Shown: one piece after another, positions 27,110 to 37,194 of the stretch | How the letters are laid out: every line of letters starts with the position of its first letter | How positions within the stretch are numbered: position 1 is the first letter of the stretch | DNA from: Flavipsychrobacter sp. | Lineage (GTDB): Bacteria > Bacteroidota > Bacteroidia > Chitinophagales > Chitinophagaceae | Length of the DNA: 64,000 nucleotides | Direction of reading: 5' to 3' | Assembly (NCBI GenBank): GCA_031292525.1 | Contig: JARLGY010000036.1 | Span: 1 to 64,000, forward strand | The notes under the pieces: model-generated | Told to the model about the DNA's origin: nothing | What the model saw: the letters and a program-made list of their open reading frames with translations, nothing else | Database searches by the model: none | Translations under genes and position numbers: made by a program

Positions 27110-27520
27110 ATGTTACTAAAGAATAAAAAGAAATCAAAATTGCAGCGGGCATCGTGGATGTTCCTGGCTGTTTTTTTTGTGACTTTTTGTTCTTGCCCGG
27201 TTAAGAGGCTTATTCGTATAGAAATGGGATTACCTGTGCCCCCATTATCAGTACCGGTTTCTTCTACGGGCGACCATGATGCCAATAATATTAAGGATTG
27301 TAACATTACTAAGCACGAGTTCAGTCAGAAGATAGTACTTGCTGCACCACAGCAAATACCAGATTTCTCTTTATATCCTTTAGCACTATTCAACTCTTAC
27401 CTTTCGGTAGCTACCGACCTGAACATAAAGTCTGGAGAGCTGACCCGTTATAATACCCGCCAGGATGCACTTGGCGATATTCCTATATTGTACCTCAAAC
27501 AGGGCCGCATACAAGTCTGA
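27110..27520 (+). CDS. Hypothetical membrane-anchored small protein upstream of RND operon
   Basis: 136 residues with a basic N-terminus (LLKNKKKSKLQRAS), one hydrophobic helix (WMFLAVFFVTFCSC) and a soluble remainder rich in Asn, Pro and Ser. CSCP at the helix end could be a poor lipobox. No family recognised. It lies 119 bp ahead of the RND permease on the same strand and probably shares its promoter, so a regulatory or accessory role for the efflux system is possible but unproven. Confidence 0.6.
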   Translation: MLLKNKKKSKLQRASWMFLAVFFVTFCSCPVKRLIRIEMGLPVPPLSVPVSSTGDHDANNIKDCNITKHEFSQKIVLAAPQQIPDFSLYPLALFNSYLSVATDLNIKSGELTRYNTRQDALGDIPILYLKQGRIQV

Positions 27521-27639
27521 TATCTTCATCTCTATTATTTGAATGCTCATATTTCAGCGTAGCTGTGTGTATGCAGCAGTGTACAATTTCTAATGGCCGT
27601 TAAGGCCACTTATCTGAAGTTTAATAAATAATTAGTTCT

Positions 27640-30600
27640 ATGTGGATCGTTAGATTAGCACTAAGAAGGCCTTACACTGTGGGTGTTATGGCTTTCCTCA
27701 TCCTCATCATGGGCATCATGTCTATAAAGTCTATGTTTGTGGATATATTCCCGGTTATAGACATACCAGTTGTTACTATGATTTGGAGCTACCCCGGTTT
27801 ATCGGCGGTAGAAATGGAAAAGAAAGTAGTTCTGTTGAGCGAACGTGGTACTTCATCCTCTGTAAATGGAGTAGAACATATTGAGTCTTCTTCGCAGCCA
27901 GGTATAGGTATATTAAGGGTTTACTTTGAAAAGGGTACGGATATAGGATCTTCTATTGCCCAGATGGCAGCTACCGCCAATACCTCCTTAAAACAAATGC
28001 CGCCCGGCATAGGGCCGCCCGTTATACTGCAGTTTAATGCGACCAACGTGCCCGTGGCCCAGCTCACCATGTCGAGCAAAACCATGACGGAAGACAAGAT
28101 ATATGACTATGGTATCAACTTCCTGCGTTTGCGTTTGTTCACCATTCCCGGATTGGCAACACCTGCCCCATTTGGTGGTAAGAACAGGCAGATCATTATA
28201 GATGCAGACCCGAAAGCATTACAGGCTAAAGGCTTATCGACAGTAGATGTATTGAATGCAGTACAAGCATCCAACATCATTATACCTGCCGGTACGGCGC
28301 GTATAGGTGAGCGTGAATATAACGTGGCGTTGAATAGTAGCCCAGATGTGGTAAGCGACTTTAACAATATACCTGTAAAAACAGTGGACGGCCAGGTAGT
28401 ACGCCTGGGCGAAGTAGCCAAGGTAGCAGATGCCTTTGCGGACCAGATAAATGTGGTGCGGGTTGACCGTAAGCGTGCTGCCTACCTGAGTATCCTGAAA
28501 AAATCGAGTGCATCTACACTTACGGTGGTAGAGGCCGCTAAAAATATAATACCCGTAGTAAAAGAAACAGCGCCAAAGGACCTTGACCTGCGAATAGATT
28601 TTGATCAGTCGGTGTTTGTGCAGAACTCTATAGAGAGTGTGTTGCATGAGGCATTGATCAGTGCCATACTGGTATCGCTGATGATCATGTTCTTTTTGGG
28701 CAGCTGGCGCAGTATGGTTATTGTGTGTACATCTATACCGCTATCTATTCTGGTTGCTATAATTGTGCTGAACCTAACCGGGAATACACTTAATATTATG
28801 ACACTGGGCGGCCTTAGCCTGGCTATTGGTATGCTGGTGGATGATGCCACTGTGGAAGTGGAAAATATACATCGAAACCGGGGATTGGGTAAACCACTAA
28901 CCATAGCGATATTGGATGGCGCACAGGAAATAGCTACCCCCGCTTTGATGGCCACATTGGCTATTTGTATTGTGTTCTTCCCGGTGGTATTACTTACGGG
29001 CCCATCCAAGTATCTGTTCCAGTCTATGGCATTGTCTGTGGTCATTTCTATGATGGCATCTTACATACTATCGCGAACATTGGTGCCTGTACTTGCACGT
29101 ATGCTGATGGCTAATGAGCACCATGGTCCTGAGCCACCGGTGAACGGTAGTAAATTTCAACTATATAGCCATATGTTCAATACAAAGCGTGATATACGTT
29201 TTGATAAGTTCAGGGACAGGTATGGCAATATATTAAAAGGCTTACTGCAAAACAGGAAGGTGGTACTTTTTTCTGCGCTTGCGGTACTGATCATATCGTT
29301 CCTGCTGGTGCGCGTTGTGGGTACGGACTTCTTCCCCACTACAGATACGGGTATGATGAAATTGCACTTCCGCGCACCAGTAGGCAGCCGTATAGAGCAA
29401 ACGGAAAAACTGGTAGATGAAGCTGAGGCCCACATACAAAAGATAATACCTAAGAATGAACTGGGAACTGTAAATGATATGATAGGCGTACCGGTATCTT
29501 ACAACCTGGCGTTTGTGCAAACAGATAATACCAGCAGTATGGATGCGGATATACTCATACAATTGAAAGAGGGGCACAAACCAACCAGCGAGTATATACA
29601 CAAGATACGTAAGGACCTTGCTGAGAGCTTCCCCGGTTGTACAGTGTACTTCCAAAGTGCAGATATAGTGACGCAGGTACTGAACTTTGGTTTGTCGGCA
29701 CCTATAGATATCCAGATACAGAATAATGACTACGACAGCTCTTACAAATATGCCAAGATACTGCGCGATGCAGTAGCTACAATACCTGGGGCGGCTGATG
29801 TAAGCATAAAACAGGTGCTTGACTACCCGGCCATTAAGTTTAATGTAGATCGTGTACGCGCCAGCCAGCTTGGTGTATCGCAGAACGATGTGGCCAGCGC
29901 CATGCTTGTTGCACTATCGTCGAGTACTACAGTATCGCCGTCTTTTTATATTAATCCGGTGAACAACGTAAACTACCAGGTTGCAGTGAAAGTGCCGTAT
30001 GCACAACTCAACTCTGTAAGTAGCTTATTGAATACACCGGTTACCAATGGTAAAGCACTAAGTGCACAAACTATTGCTGCGGGACCAATGGACCTGCCTG
30101 CGAGCCAAACGCAAACACTAGGTAACCTGGCCACTGTGGACTTTGAGAACCAGTATGACCTGATAAGCCACTACACCGTACAACGTGTAATAGATATAAC
30201 TGCCAATGTTGACGGCAGAGATATGGGTGGTGTAGCCGATGATATAGAAAAGAAAATAGCTCATATAGGCCAGTTGCCTGCAGGTATGCACATTTTCCTA
30301 CACGGACAACCCGAGGTGATGAACAGCACATTTAAAACACTTGGATTGGGATTAATACTGTCTGTGATACTTGTGTACTTGCTGATGGTTATCCTGTTCC
30401 AATCGTGGATCGATCCGTTCATTATATTGTTTGCAGTGCCTGGTGCATTTATAGGCATATTGTGGATGCTGGCCATAACCGGCACAACCATCAATACAGT
30501 ATCGTTGATGGGATCGATAGTAGCTGTGGGTATTGCGGTATCTAACTCTATATTGATGGTGAGCTTTGCAAATGAGGTGCGTATTACTATGGGGCTGAAT

Positions 30601-30948
30601 GCTATAGATGCAGCGCTGGAAGCGGGCAAAACACGCTTGCGCCCTGTGCTTATGACAGCCCTTGCTATGGTGTTGGGTATGATACCAATGTCGCTGGGAA
30701 CGGGCGCCGGTGGTGAGCAAAATGCACCACTTGGCCGTGCAGTAATGGGTGGGTTGCTGGTAGCAACTGTAGTTACCTTGTTCATAGTGCCCGTAGTATA
30801 TAGTCTGCTCAGGAAAAACGGGCCGCAACGCCATAAGATGGACGAACAGTACGAACTGGAAACCAGGCGCAACGCAGATGGGTCGCCATACGTGGATGAG
30901 CAAGACAGTCACAATGGTGTAGCCAATGAGTCAATTATAAACGATTAG
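27640..30948 (+). CDS. RND efflux transporter permease (HAE1/AcrB type)
   Basis: Proton-driven inner-membrane pump of 1102 residues. Twelve membrane helices in the standard 1+5+1+5 layout with two large periplasmic loops. The N-terminal YPGLSAVEMEKKV motif and the TM4 proton-relay pair in IGMLVDDATVEVENIHR are present. The order permease, adaptor, outer-membrane channel is reversed from the common adaptor-first order. Only 25 bp separate it from the adaptor. Substrate class (drug, lipid, metal) is unresolved; the HAE1-like motifs point to hydrophobic or amphiphilic compounds. Confidence 0.93.
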   Translation: MWIVRLALRRPYTVGVMAFLILIMGIMSIKSMFVDIFPVIDIPVVTMIWSYPGLSAVEMEKKVVLLSERGTSSSVNGVEHIESSSQPGIGILRVYFEKGTDIGSSIAQMAATANTSLKQMPPGIGPPVILQFNATNVPVAQLTMSSKTMTEDKIYDYGINFLRLRLFTIPGLATPAPFGGKNRQIIIDADPKALQAKGLSTVDVLNAVQASNIIIPAGTARIGEREYNVALNSSPDVVSDFNNIPVKTVDGQVVRLGEVAKVADAFADQINVVRVDRKRAAYLSILKKSSASTLTVVEAAKNIIPVVKETAPKDLDLRIDFDQSVFVQNSIESVLHEALISAILVSLMIMFFLGSWRSMVIVCTSIPLSILVAIIVLNLTGNTLNIMTLGGLSLAIGMLVDDATVEVENIHRNRGLGKPLTIAILDGAQEIATPALMATLAICIVFFPVVLLTGPSKYLFQSMALSVVISMMASYILSRTLVPVLARMLMANEHHGPEPPVNGSKFQLYSHMFNTKRDIRFDKFRDRYGNILKGLLQNRKVVLFSALAVLIISFLLVRVVGTDFFPTTDTGMMKLHFRAPVGSRIEQTEKLVDEAEAHIQKIIPKNELGTVNDMIGVPVSYNLAFVQTDNTSSMDADILIQLKEGHKPTSEYIHKIRKDLAESFPGCTVYFQSADIVTQVLNFGLSAPIDIQIQNNDYDSSYKYAKILRDAVATIPGAADVSIKQVLDYPAIKFNVDRVRASQLGVSQNDVASAMLVALSSSTTVSPSFYINPVNNVNYQVAVKVPYAQLNSVSSLLNTPVTNGKALSAQTIAAGPMDLPASQTQTLGNLATVDFENQYDLISHYTVQRVIDITANVDGRDMGGVADDIEKKIAHIGQLPAGMHIFLHGQPEVMNSTFKTLGLGLILSVILVYLLMVILFQSWIDPFIILFAVPGAFIGILWMLAITGTTINTVSLMGSIVAVGIAVSNSILMVSFANEVRITMGLNAIDAALEAGKTRLRPVLMTALAMVLGMIPMSLGTGAGGEQNAPLGRAVMGGLLVATVVTLFIVPVVYSLLRKNGPQRHKMDEQYELETRRNADGSPYVDEQDSHNGVANESIIND

Positions 30949-30973
30949 TAAAAAATATAAAACAGAATCTATT

Positions 30974-32089
30974 ATGACAGCAAGTACCGAACGCTCGAAA
31001 AGAAGGATATGGATAGGGGGCGGCCTTATTGTGGCCATAGCCCTTATTGGTTTCCTTACTATGACGATCAGGCAAAAGAATGCACTATCTGCAGAAACGG
31101 ACCGGCGGCAAACTGAAAAGAAAAATGGCCCCGTGGTAAAAGCAGTAACTGCGGGTAATACAGCAGATGATAAAGGCAACGTTTATATTGGCGAGGCAAG
31201 GCCCTTCCAGTCTATAACGCTGTATGCAAAAACCAGCGGGTATATGAATAAGATACTGGTGGATAAAGGGGATAAGGTACGGGAGGGACAGCTATTAGCT
31301 ACCATTGTAACCCCGGAAATAGATCAATCTTACGAAGCTGCACTTGCTGATCTGAACAATAAAAGGAAGATCAGCGAAAGGGACCAGAAACTGGTACAGA
31401 AGGAATACATATCTAAAGAAGATGCAGAAGCTACAGAAACTGCAGTGAAGGTGGCAGAAGCGCAGGTGCGGTCGCTAAGGGAGCAGCAACAGTATAAGAA
31501 CCTGGTAGCGCCATTTGCCGGTACTATAACTGCGCGTTATGCAGACGCGGGTGCCTTGGTGCAGAACGCTACAAACTCGCAAACCAGTGCACAGCCGGTA
31601 GTAACACTGTCGCAGTTGGATAAGATACGCATATATATCTACGTACCCCAGGCAGATGCCGAGAGCTTACGTGAGAATTACCCTGTAACTATAACCATGA
31701 GTGAACGCCCTGATGTAAAGATCAGTGCAACGATAACCCGTATATCTGGTGAACTGGATGCAAAGACACGTATGGAGCTTGTAGAGATAGACCTGCCTAA
31801 CAGGGACAACCAGATAATACCTGGCAGTTATGTACAAGTGACCCTGCAAGCGCCCAAAAGTGATAAGCTTACCTTGCCATCGTCGGCGCTGGTGGTACGT
31901 GGTAGCAAATATTTTGTGGCAGTCATAGACAAGGATAGTACCCTGCACTACAGGCCTATCGTAGCTGGCAATAATGATGGCGTACACATGGCTATAGTGA
32001 GTGGTGTGGAAATTGGTGATGTAGTAGCTGTGAACGTTGGGGATAACCTGACAGAGGGAGAGAAAGTGCGCGTGCAGCAATCGAAATAA
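30974..32089 (+). CDS. RND efflux periplasmic adaptor (membrane fusion protein)
   Basis: 371 residues. An N-terminal membrane helix (IWIGGGLIVAIALIGFLTM) is followed by split lipoyl-type halves (GYMNKILVDKGDKVREGQLLATI and NLVAPFAGTITARYADAGALV), an intervening alpha-hairpin (about residues 120-175) with charged heptads, a beta-barrel domain and a membrane-proximal C-terminus. It bridges the upstream pump to the downstream TolC-like channel. It lacks a lipobox, so it is membrane-inserted rather than lipidated. Confidence 0.93.
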   Translation: MTASTERSKRRIWIGGGLIVAIALIGFLTMTIRQKNALSAETDRRQTEKKNGPVVKAVTAGNTADDKGNVYIGEARPFQSITLYAKTSGYMNKILVDKGDKVREGQLLATIVTPEIDQSYEAALADLNNKRKISERDQKLVQKEYISKEDAEATETAVKVAEAQVRSLREQQQYKNLVAPFAGTITARYADAGALVQNATNSQTSAQPVVTLSQLDKIRIYIYVPQADAESLRENYPVTITMSERPDVKISATITRISGELDAKTRMELVEIDLPNRDNQIIPGSYVQVTLQAPKSDKLTLPSSALVVRGSKYFVAVIDKDSTLHYRPIVAGNNDGVHMAIVSGVEIGDVVAVNVGDNLTEGEKVRVQQSK

Positions 32090-32110
32090 GAATGTTCAAT
32101 CTTTAACTTG

Positions 32111-33478
32111 ATGACAATGAAAAAATTATTCATTTTTTACCTGGCGTGCTTTCTGTTCGCTAACAGTAGCTATAGTCAGGTGAAGATACTAACCCTGCAA
32201 GATTGCCTGAATATAGCTTATACCCGCTCTACAACAGTACTGAAAGGGAATAATAATATAGCGCTATCGGGTGCACAGGTGCTTGCTGCATACGGACAGT
32301 TTTTACCCGATCTTGCCGCCGGGGCAGGGTATAACTTTGAAGGAGGTAATAACTTCTATTCATCTACAGGACCTACTGTAGTAAACACAACACGCAGTGC
32401 ATTTAACTACCAGGTGGTAAGCAGTCTTAACCTGTTTACAGGGTTTTATAACTACGCTGCCTGGAAGGCTGCTAAACTGAATCAGCAAGCGGCTTCACTG
32501 ACACTAGAACGTGCAAAACAACAGATAGAGCTTGATGTAACGCAGACTTACCTGCAACTGATACTGGACCGCGAACTAGCTGTGCTGGATAGTGAAAACC
32601 TGGTGATCTCTGTAAAAAGGGAAGAACAATTATCAATGCTAACAGATGTGGGCCGTAAATCTAAAACAGACTTGTACCAGCAAGAAGCCCAAACCAGCAG
32701 TGATAAGCTGTTACTGATCAATGCCCAAAACAGGTTGCGTAGCGATAAGATAACCCTGTTGCAAAAACTGAGAATAGACTCTACAGACAAGTATGATTTT
32801 GCAGACATACAGGTAGAAGATGACGCAGCAGCAGGTAAATATGGTAATCGTGATGTGTTGGTTGCAGAGGCACTGCACGATAGGGTGGACCTGAGATCTG
32901 CAGCATTGAATACACAGGTTGCGGACTATAATATTACCAAGTATAAAAGTGGCTACCTACCCAAGATAAGCCTGAACGCAGGCTTGTACAACAATGGTGC
33001 GTATTTTAATACGCTGAACGTAAATGGCCAGAATGAGAATGGAGGAACGCAGGCTCCTATACTGAACCAGCTGGGCAACCAGACATATGGCCTGGTAGGG
33101 ATCAATGCGAGCTGGTATATTTTTGATAAGTACTATACACGATCTAACGTAACCGCTGCTAAAATACAGGCTGATAATGCACGCATAGATTACCAGGATA
33201 CATTAATAAGCCTTGTAGCCGATGTGAAACGTGCGCACAACGATTATGTAAATGCAGTGCAGCAAATGGAAACTGTTGGTGCCGGCCTAACAGCCGCGCA
33301 GAAGGCATACGATGCTGTAAATGGCCGCTACCAGGTAGGTGCCAGCGATTTCATAACCGAGGCTAACGCCCAACTTGTATTACTGCAGGCAGCGCAAAGT
33401 AAAGCACAGGCATCTGTAAACATGATGCTGCAAAAGAAGGTAATAGATTACTATATAGGACAGGATATAGTACAGTAG
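32111..33478 (+). CDS. TolC-family outer-membrane efflux channel
   Basis: About 455 residues. Signal peptide (MKKLFIFYLACFLFANSSYS), then two TolC repeats with long helices, each with the beta hairpin (LFTGFYNYAAWKAAKLNQQA and WYIFDKYYTRSNVTAAKIQA). Ends in the coiled-coil VNMMLQKKVIDYYIGQDIVQ. Start ATG at 32111 is preferred over TTG 32108; ATG 32117 is also possible. Last gene of the permease-adaptor-channel operon, 21 bp after the adaptor, and followed by a strong terminator. Confidence 0.92.
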   Translation: MTMKKLFIFYLACFLFANSSYSQVKILTLQDCLNIAYTRSTTVLKGNNNIALSGAQVLAAYGQFLPDLAAGAGYNFEGGNNFYSSTGPTVVNTTRSAFNYQVVSSLNLFTGFYNYAAWKAAKLNQQAASLTLERAKQQIELDVTQTYLQLILDRELAVLDSENLVISVKREEQLSMLTDVGRKSKTDLYQQEAQTSSDKLLLINAQNRLRSDKITLLQKLRIDSTDKYDFADIQVEDDAAAGKYGNRDVLVAEALHDRVDLRSAALNTQVADYNITKYKSGYLPKISLNAGLYNNGAYFNTLNVNGQNENGGTQAPILNQLGNQTYGLVGINASWYIFDKYYTRSNVTAAKIQADNARIDYQDTLISLVADVKRAHNDYVNAVQQMETVGAGLTAAQKAYDAVNGRYQVGASDFITEANAQLVLLQAAQSKAQASVNMMLQKKVIDYYIGQDIVQ

Positions 33479-33499
33479 CAAAACAAGAAACATAATGAG

Positions 33500-33529
33500 C
33501 AAAGCCAGGAGTAGTTACTCCTGGCTTTG
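33500..33529 (+). terminator. Terminator of the RND operon
   Basis: Perfect 14-bp inverted repeat CAAAGCCAGGAGTA / TACTCCTGGCTTTG with a tiny loop, followed by a T-rich TTGTTTTG tail. Confidence 0.85.
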
Positions 33530-33552
33530 TTGTTTTGATATTGTTTAATGAT

Positions 33553-36500
33553 CTATTTTACCTGTTCCTTATACACCACAGGCCGGTCATGATTAACAGG
33601 CAGCCCAAGCGACTCGTAGATATAGTCTTGTACTACAGTGCGTACATTGAGCTTGTTTATTTTACCGTTGTCAGCAGATGGATATACACGATTAGAGAGG
33701 AATACAAATACTACTCCTGTGCCAGGATCGGCCCAGGCGCAAGTGCCGGTAAAACCCTGGTGACCAAATGTATAGCCTGTGGAGCGATCGCCAGAAGGGC
33801 CGCCATCATTGGCATCGGCAGATGGTTTGTCAAAGCCCAGGCCTCTGCGGCTGAGCTTAGTATTGTAGGCTGTGAAATAATTTACGGTCTCTTCTTTAAA
33901 ATACTTTTTGCCTTTGTATGTTCCCTTGTTCAGTAGCATCTCAAATATGGCCGCTACATCATCGCCAGTAGCAAAGATGCCGGCATGGCCGGCTACGCCG
34001 CCCAGCATAGCAGCTCCGGGGTCATGTACGTAACCTGCTACCTGCTCATGTCGGAAGGACATATCATACTCGGTAGGAGCAATCTGACTTTCTTTGAATT
34101 TGTTTAATGGCAGGTAGGTGATGTGTGTTAGCCCCATAGGTTTATAAAACTGCTCATCAGCATACATATCTATACTTTTACCGGTAACCTGCTGTACAAT
34201 TGCAGCCAGGAAATAAAAATCCAGATCACTGTACACAAAGTGACCTTTATTTTCAAGTGGACTAGTGAGTATGCGGTTCCATATGGTATCAGTATAATCG
34301 CTGCGCAGGTACAGGTCTTTGTCTACTAGTGTATTGTACCTGTCGCTTTTACTTTGACGGTAGAGTTCTTTTTTTAGGTTGCCATTTGCATCAAGTGTTT
34401 CTTTGTAGAAGGGAATCCAGCTTTTAAGGCCTGCCTGGTGCAGTAATATGTCCCTTATTTTGAGTTTGGCTTTATCTGTTCTTTTGGTCATGGGCAGGTA
34501 GTCACCCAGGGCTTTATCCAGGTCTATTTTGCCGGTTTCGTACAGGCGCATAACAGCCAGTGTAGTAGCTACTACTTTTGTCATTGACGCGACATCGTAC
34601 AGGGTATTGGTATCCACTGCGTGGTCTTTTGAATAGGTATAATATCCAAACGATTGGTCGTAAAATATTAATCCATTCTTTGCCGCTACTACTCTGCAAC
34701 CCGGGAAGGCACCATCCTGTATGCAGCGTTGTATAAACAGATCCAGCTTATCTAATGCAGTGGCATCTTTTACACCCGCATCAGCTGGTAGAATCACCTT
34801 TACCAGATTGCCTGGATCGGCAACTATAGGTTGTATAATGCCAGTCGTTGTTCCGGGCTTTTGTTCTGCAACTGGTGCATTGATCACAGCAGGTGGATGT
34901 ACTTCGATACATGGTGGTGTTACAGGTAACTTGCCTTTGGATTTTAATTTCTTCAACAATACTGCAGCTACTGCGCGTTCACTTGTGCTATCATCCTCGT
35001 AAGCTACAATTGCTGAGTTAGGTTTGCAAAAGCTTTGCATAGCGTAGGCATTGCCCATGAGCGCTATAATAACATTCTTCTTGTACTGTGCCTGTTGTAA
35101 GAATAAACGCTGTGTAAGATCCAAGCCATAATTGTTGCCCGGATTGAAACCAACGTTGTGCACGCCAATTACGGTTACATCATTTTCGCGGCTTTTATCC
35201 AGTATTTTGTTCGCTTCATCAATAGTATAGCCTGCCGGCAACCATGTGGCTTTTATATACCCAAGGTTGTCATTTAGTGCATCATACAGTGGTGTTGGTG
35301 CGGCTGCATTTACGCCAATGTATGCTACACGCATATTCCGGTTCATTTTATTCAATATACCATTGTCATCGCGTACAAGGGTAACCGCACTTTTTTCTAT
35401 CGTGCGCCTCAGCGATACAGTGTATTGGTTGAGGTCGTTAGTAATATTATTCGGGTTTACATCTTGTACATGTTTCAGTCCGGCATCGTACTTAGCGCCA
35501 AGTATTTTTTTTACGTGTGCTTCCAGTTCGGCATCAGTGATCTGACCTGCTGTAAGCGCAGCTTTTATTTTTGCTATAGCAGTAGGTACATCCTGGCTAA
35601 ACAACAATATATCGTTGCCTGCCTCAAGCGCACGCAGGTCGGCATCGCCCGGGGCAAAATATTTTGCTACGCCCTGCATGTTCAGCGCATCTGTAAATAT
35701 CAAACCCTTATAGCCAAGCTGGTTTTTTAATACACCAGTGATTGTATTTTTTGACAATGAAGTAGGAACGTGTGGTTCGGTTTCAAGGCTTGGCACCTCA
35801 AGGTGAGCAACCATAATACTCTTTACGCCCGCCCATATCAATTGCCTGAAAGGATAATACTCAAGTGTATCTAGTTGTGCTACCGATTTGCTGACCAGGG
35901 GTAGATCTTTATGAGAATCTACATAAGTATCACCATGGCCGGGGAAGTGCTTGGCGCAAGCCATGATACCATTATCCTGCAGACCTTTCATGTAAGAAAT
36001 GCCCAACTTAGATACCCAGGCTTTATTTTCGCCAAAAGAACGACTATTGATAACAGGATTGGCGGGGTTGCTGTTGACATCTATTACCGGGGCAAAATCC
36101 ACATGCACTCCCAATCTTTTACATTGGTAAGCAATGGTCATGGCCAGTTGGTATGTAAGGGCAGTATCGTGTGTTGCACCCAGCATCATTTGCCGGGGCA
36201 TATCCTGTACACTATCCAGCCGCATGCCCAGTCCCCATTCGGCGTCCATAGCAATAAGTAAAGGTACTTGTGCAGCGTGCTGATATTTATTGGTAAGGTT
36301 AGCTTGCCTTACAGGGCCGCCTTGCATAAAAATAAGTCCGCCTACCTGGTGAGCGGCTATAAGTTTTGTTATAGCATCTTCATTAAAGTTCTTGCCGCCA
36401 GAATATGCCGCTACCATAAACAGCTGGCCTATCCGTTCGTCCTGGTTCAGCATTCCGTAGGTGCTGTCTATCCATACAGATCTTGCAGCATTGGGAAGAT

Positions 36501-36585
36501 CGTATTTCATTTTTGCCTGCCCGTGGGCTATGGTAAACATGAACAGCGCCGGTACAAATGCCGTGCAGAAGCTTTTAAACGTCAT
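33553..36585 (-). CDS. GH3 beta-N-acetylglucosaminidase-like protein fused to a beta-lactamase-fold serine hydrolase
   Basis: 1010 residues. Signal peptide (1-22). Residues about 40-370 form a NagZ-type GH3 domain with ACAKHFPGHGDTYVDSHKDLP (the NagZ His/Asp loop, near residues 210-228) and a nucleophile Asp in LIFTDALNMQGV near 296; a GH3 C-terminal-like domain follows. From about 625 to the end is a class C beta-lactamase/DD-peptidase fold with active-site Ser-x-x-Lys in ASMTKVVAT (about 664-667), YSDLDFY as the Tyr-x-Asn equivalent and HQGFTGT as the KTG equivalent. The combination suggests periplasmic peptidoglycan trimming or recycling. Same fusion is known in other Bacteroidota. Confidence 0.88.
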   Translation of the reverse strand: MTFKSFCTAFVPALFMFTIAHGQAKMKYDLPNAARSVWIDSTYGMLNQDERIGQLFMVAAYSGGKNFNEDAITKLIAAHQVGGLIFMQGGPVRQANLTNKYQHAAQVPLLIAMDAEWGLGMRLDSVQDMPRQMMLGATHDTALTYQLAMTIAYQCKRLGVHVDFAPVIDVNSNPANPVINSRSFGENKAWVSKLGISYMKGLQDNGIMACAKHFPGHGDTYVDSHKDLPLVSKSVAQLDTLEYYPFRQLIWAGVKSIMVAHLEVPSLETEPHVPTSLSKNTITGVLKNQLGYKGLIFTDALNMQGVAKYFAPGDADLRALEAGNDILLFSQDVPTAIAKIKAALTAGQITDAELEAHVKKILGAKYDAGLKHVQDVNPNNITNDLNQYTVSLRRTIEKSAVTLVRDDNGILNKMNRNMRVAYIGVNAAAPTPLYDALNDNLGYIKATWLPAGYTIDEANKILDKSRENDVTVIGVHNVGFNPGNNYGLDLTQRLFLQQAQYKKNVIIALMGNAYAMQSFCKPNSAIVAYEDDSTSERAVAAVLLKKLKSKGKLPVTPPCIEVHPPAVINAPVAEQKPGTTTGIIQPIVADPGNLVKVILPADAGVKDATALDKLDLFIQRCIQDGAFPGCRVVAAKNGLIFYDQSFGYYTYSKDHAVDTNTLYDVASMTKVVATTLAVMRLYETGKIDLDKALGDYLPMTKRTDKAKLKIRDILLHQAGLKSWIPFYKETLDANGNLKKELYRQSKSDRYNTLVDKDLYLRSDYTDTIWNRILTSPLENKGHFVYSDLDFYFLAAIVQQVTGKSIDMYADEQFYKPMGLTHITYLPLNKFKESQIAPTEYDMSFRHEQVAGYVHDPGAAMLGGVAGHAGIFATGDDVAAIFEMLLNKGTYKGKKYFKEETVNYFTAYNTKLSRRGLGFDKPSADANDGGPSGDRSTGYTFGHQGFTGTCAWADPGTGVVFVFLSNRVYPSADNGKINKLNVRTVVQDYIYESLGLPVNHDRPVVYKEQVK

Positions 36586-36589
36586 AAAA

Positions 36590-36597
36590 CAAATGTA
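36590..36597 (-). promoter_or_regulatory. -7 box upstream of the GH3/beta-lactamase gene
   Basis: Minus-strand TACATTTG ends 4 nt before the ATG, again compatible with a leaderless transcript. Confidence 0.55.
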
Positions 36598-36710
36598 GGC
36601 AATGGATACTAATATTCTACGAGTCTCGTAGCCGAAGCTTTACATTTACCACGTCTGGCCGCCTGATATATTGTGCTATTAGTAAATTTTTAGAACAAGG
36701 TCGTCAACGT

Positions 36711-37160
36711 CTATTGACCTAAGAGTATGTTCCTGAGTGTCTCTACCTTCAGAGGTTTCTCTATAAAGCTGGTGACCAAAGGTTGGCTGTTGGCTTTTTG
36801 TTTGTCAAAAGAGTCGATAGAAGAAGAAAGAATATGTATGGTGATATATTGTTTAATCATATCAGCATGTTCACTTAAAATTTCAAGTACCTCCCAGCCA
36901 TTCAGGACTGGCATATTAATATCTAAGAGTAATATGGTAGGTACAGGTTCTTTGGTGTAATTGTCTAATATATATGCAACTCCTGCCTGGGGATCAGTAA
37001 ATGCCAATACATCGGCATCAGGCAGTATTTTCTTCAAAAACATTTTGCTGATCATATTATTTCCGGGATCATCGTCAATAAGCAGCACACATTCAGGTTT
37101 ATCTTTAGTCATTTCTAACAATTTGAGTGAAACTACCTCTTTCCCTATCCGAGGTAGCAT
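36711..37160 (-). CDS. Single-domain (CheY-like) response regulator
   Basis: 149 residues, receiver domain only. The acidic pocket is LLIDDDPGNN, the phospho-acceptor Asp lies in LLLDINMPVLNGWEV, the Thr/Ser switch is ILSSS and the conserved Lys is FIEKPL. No output domain, so it would act through protein partners; no histidine kinase is adjacent. Two in-frame ATGs are possible, 37160 and 37112; the second removes MLPRIGKEVVSLKLLE and leaves a normal receiver length. Confidence 0.9.
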   Translation of the reverse strand: MLPRIGKEVVSLKLLEMTKDKPECVLLIDDDPGNNMISKMFLKKILPDADVLAFTDPQAGVAYILDNYTKEPVPTILLLDINMPVLNGWEVLEILSEHADMIKQYITIHILSSSIDSFDKQKANSQPLVTSFIEKPLKVETLRNILLGQ

Positions 37161-37194
37161 TTAATATTTATATGCACCTATAACTGTATGTAAA

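Noticed and set aside
30261-30872. 203-codon antisense frame inside the RND permease
   Set aside because: It mirrors the coding strand's third-position pattern and has no domain, start context or signal; it is a shadow.
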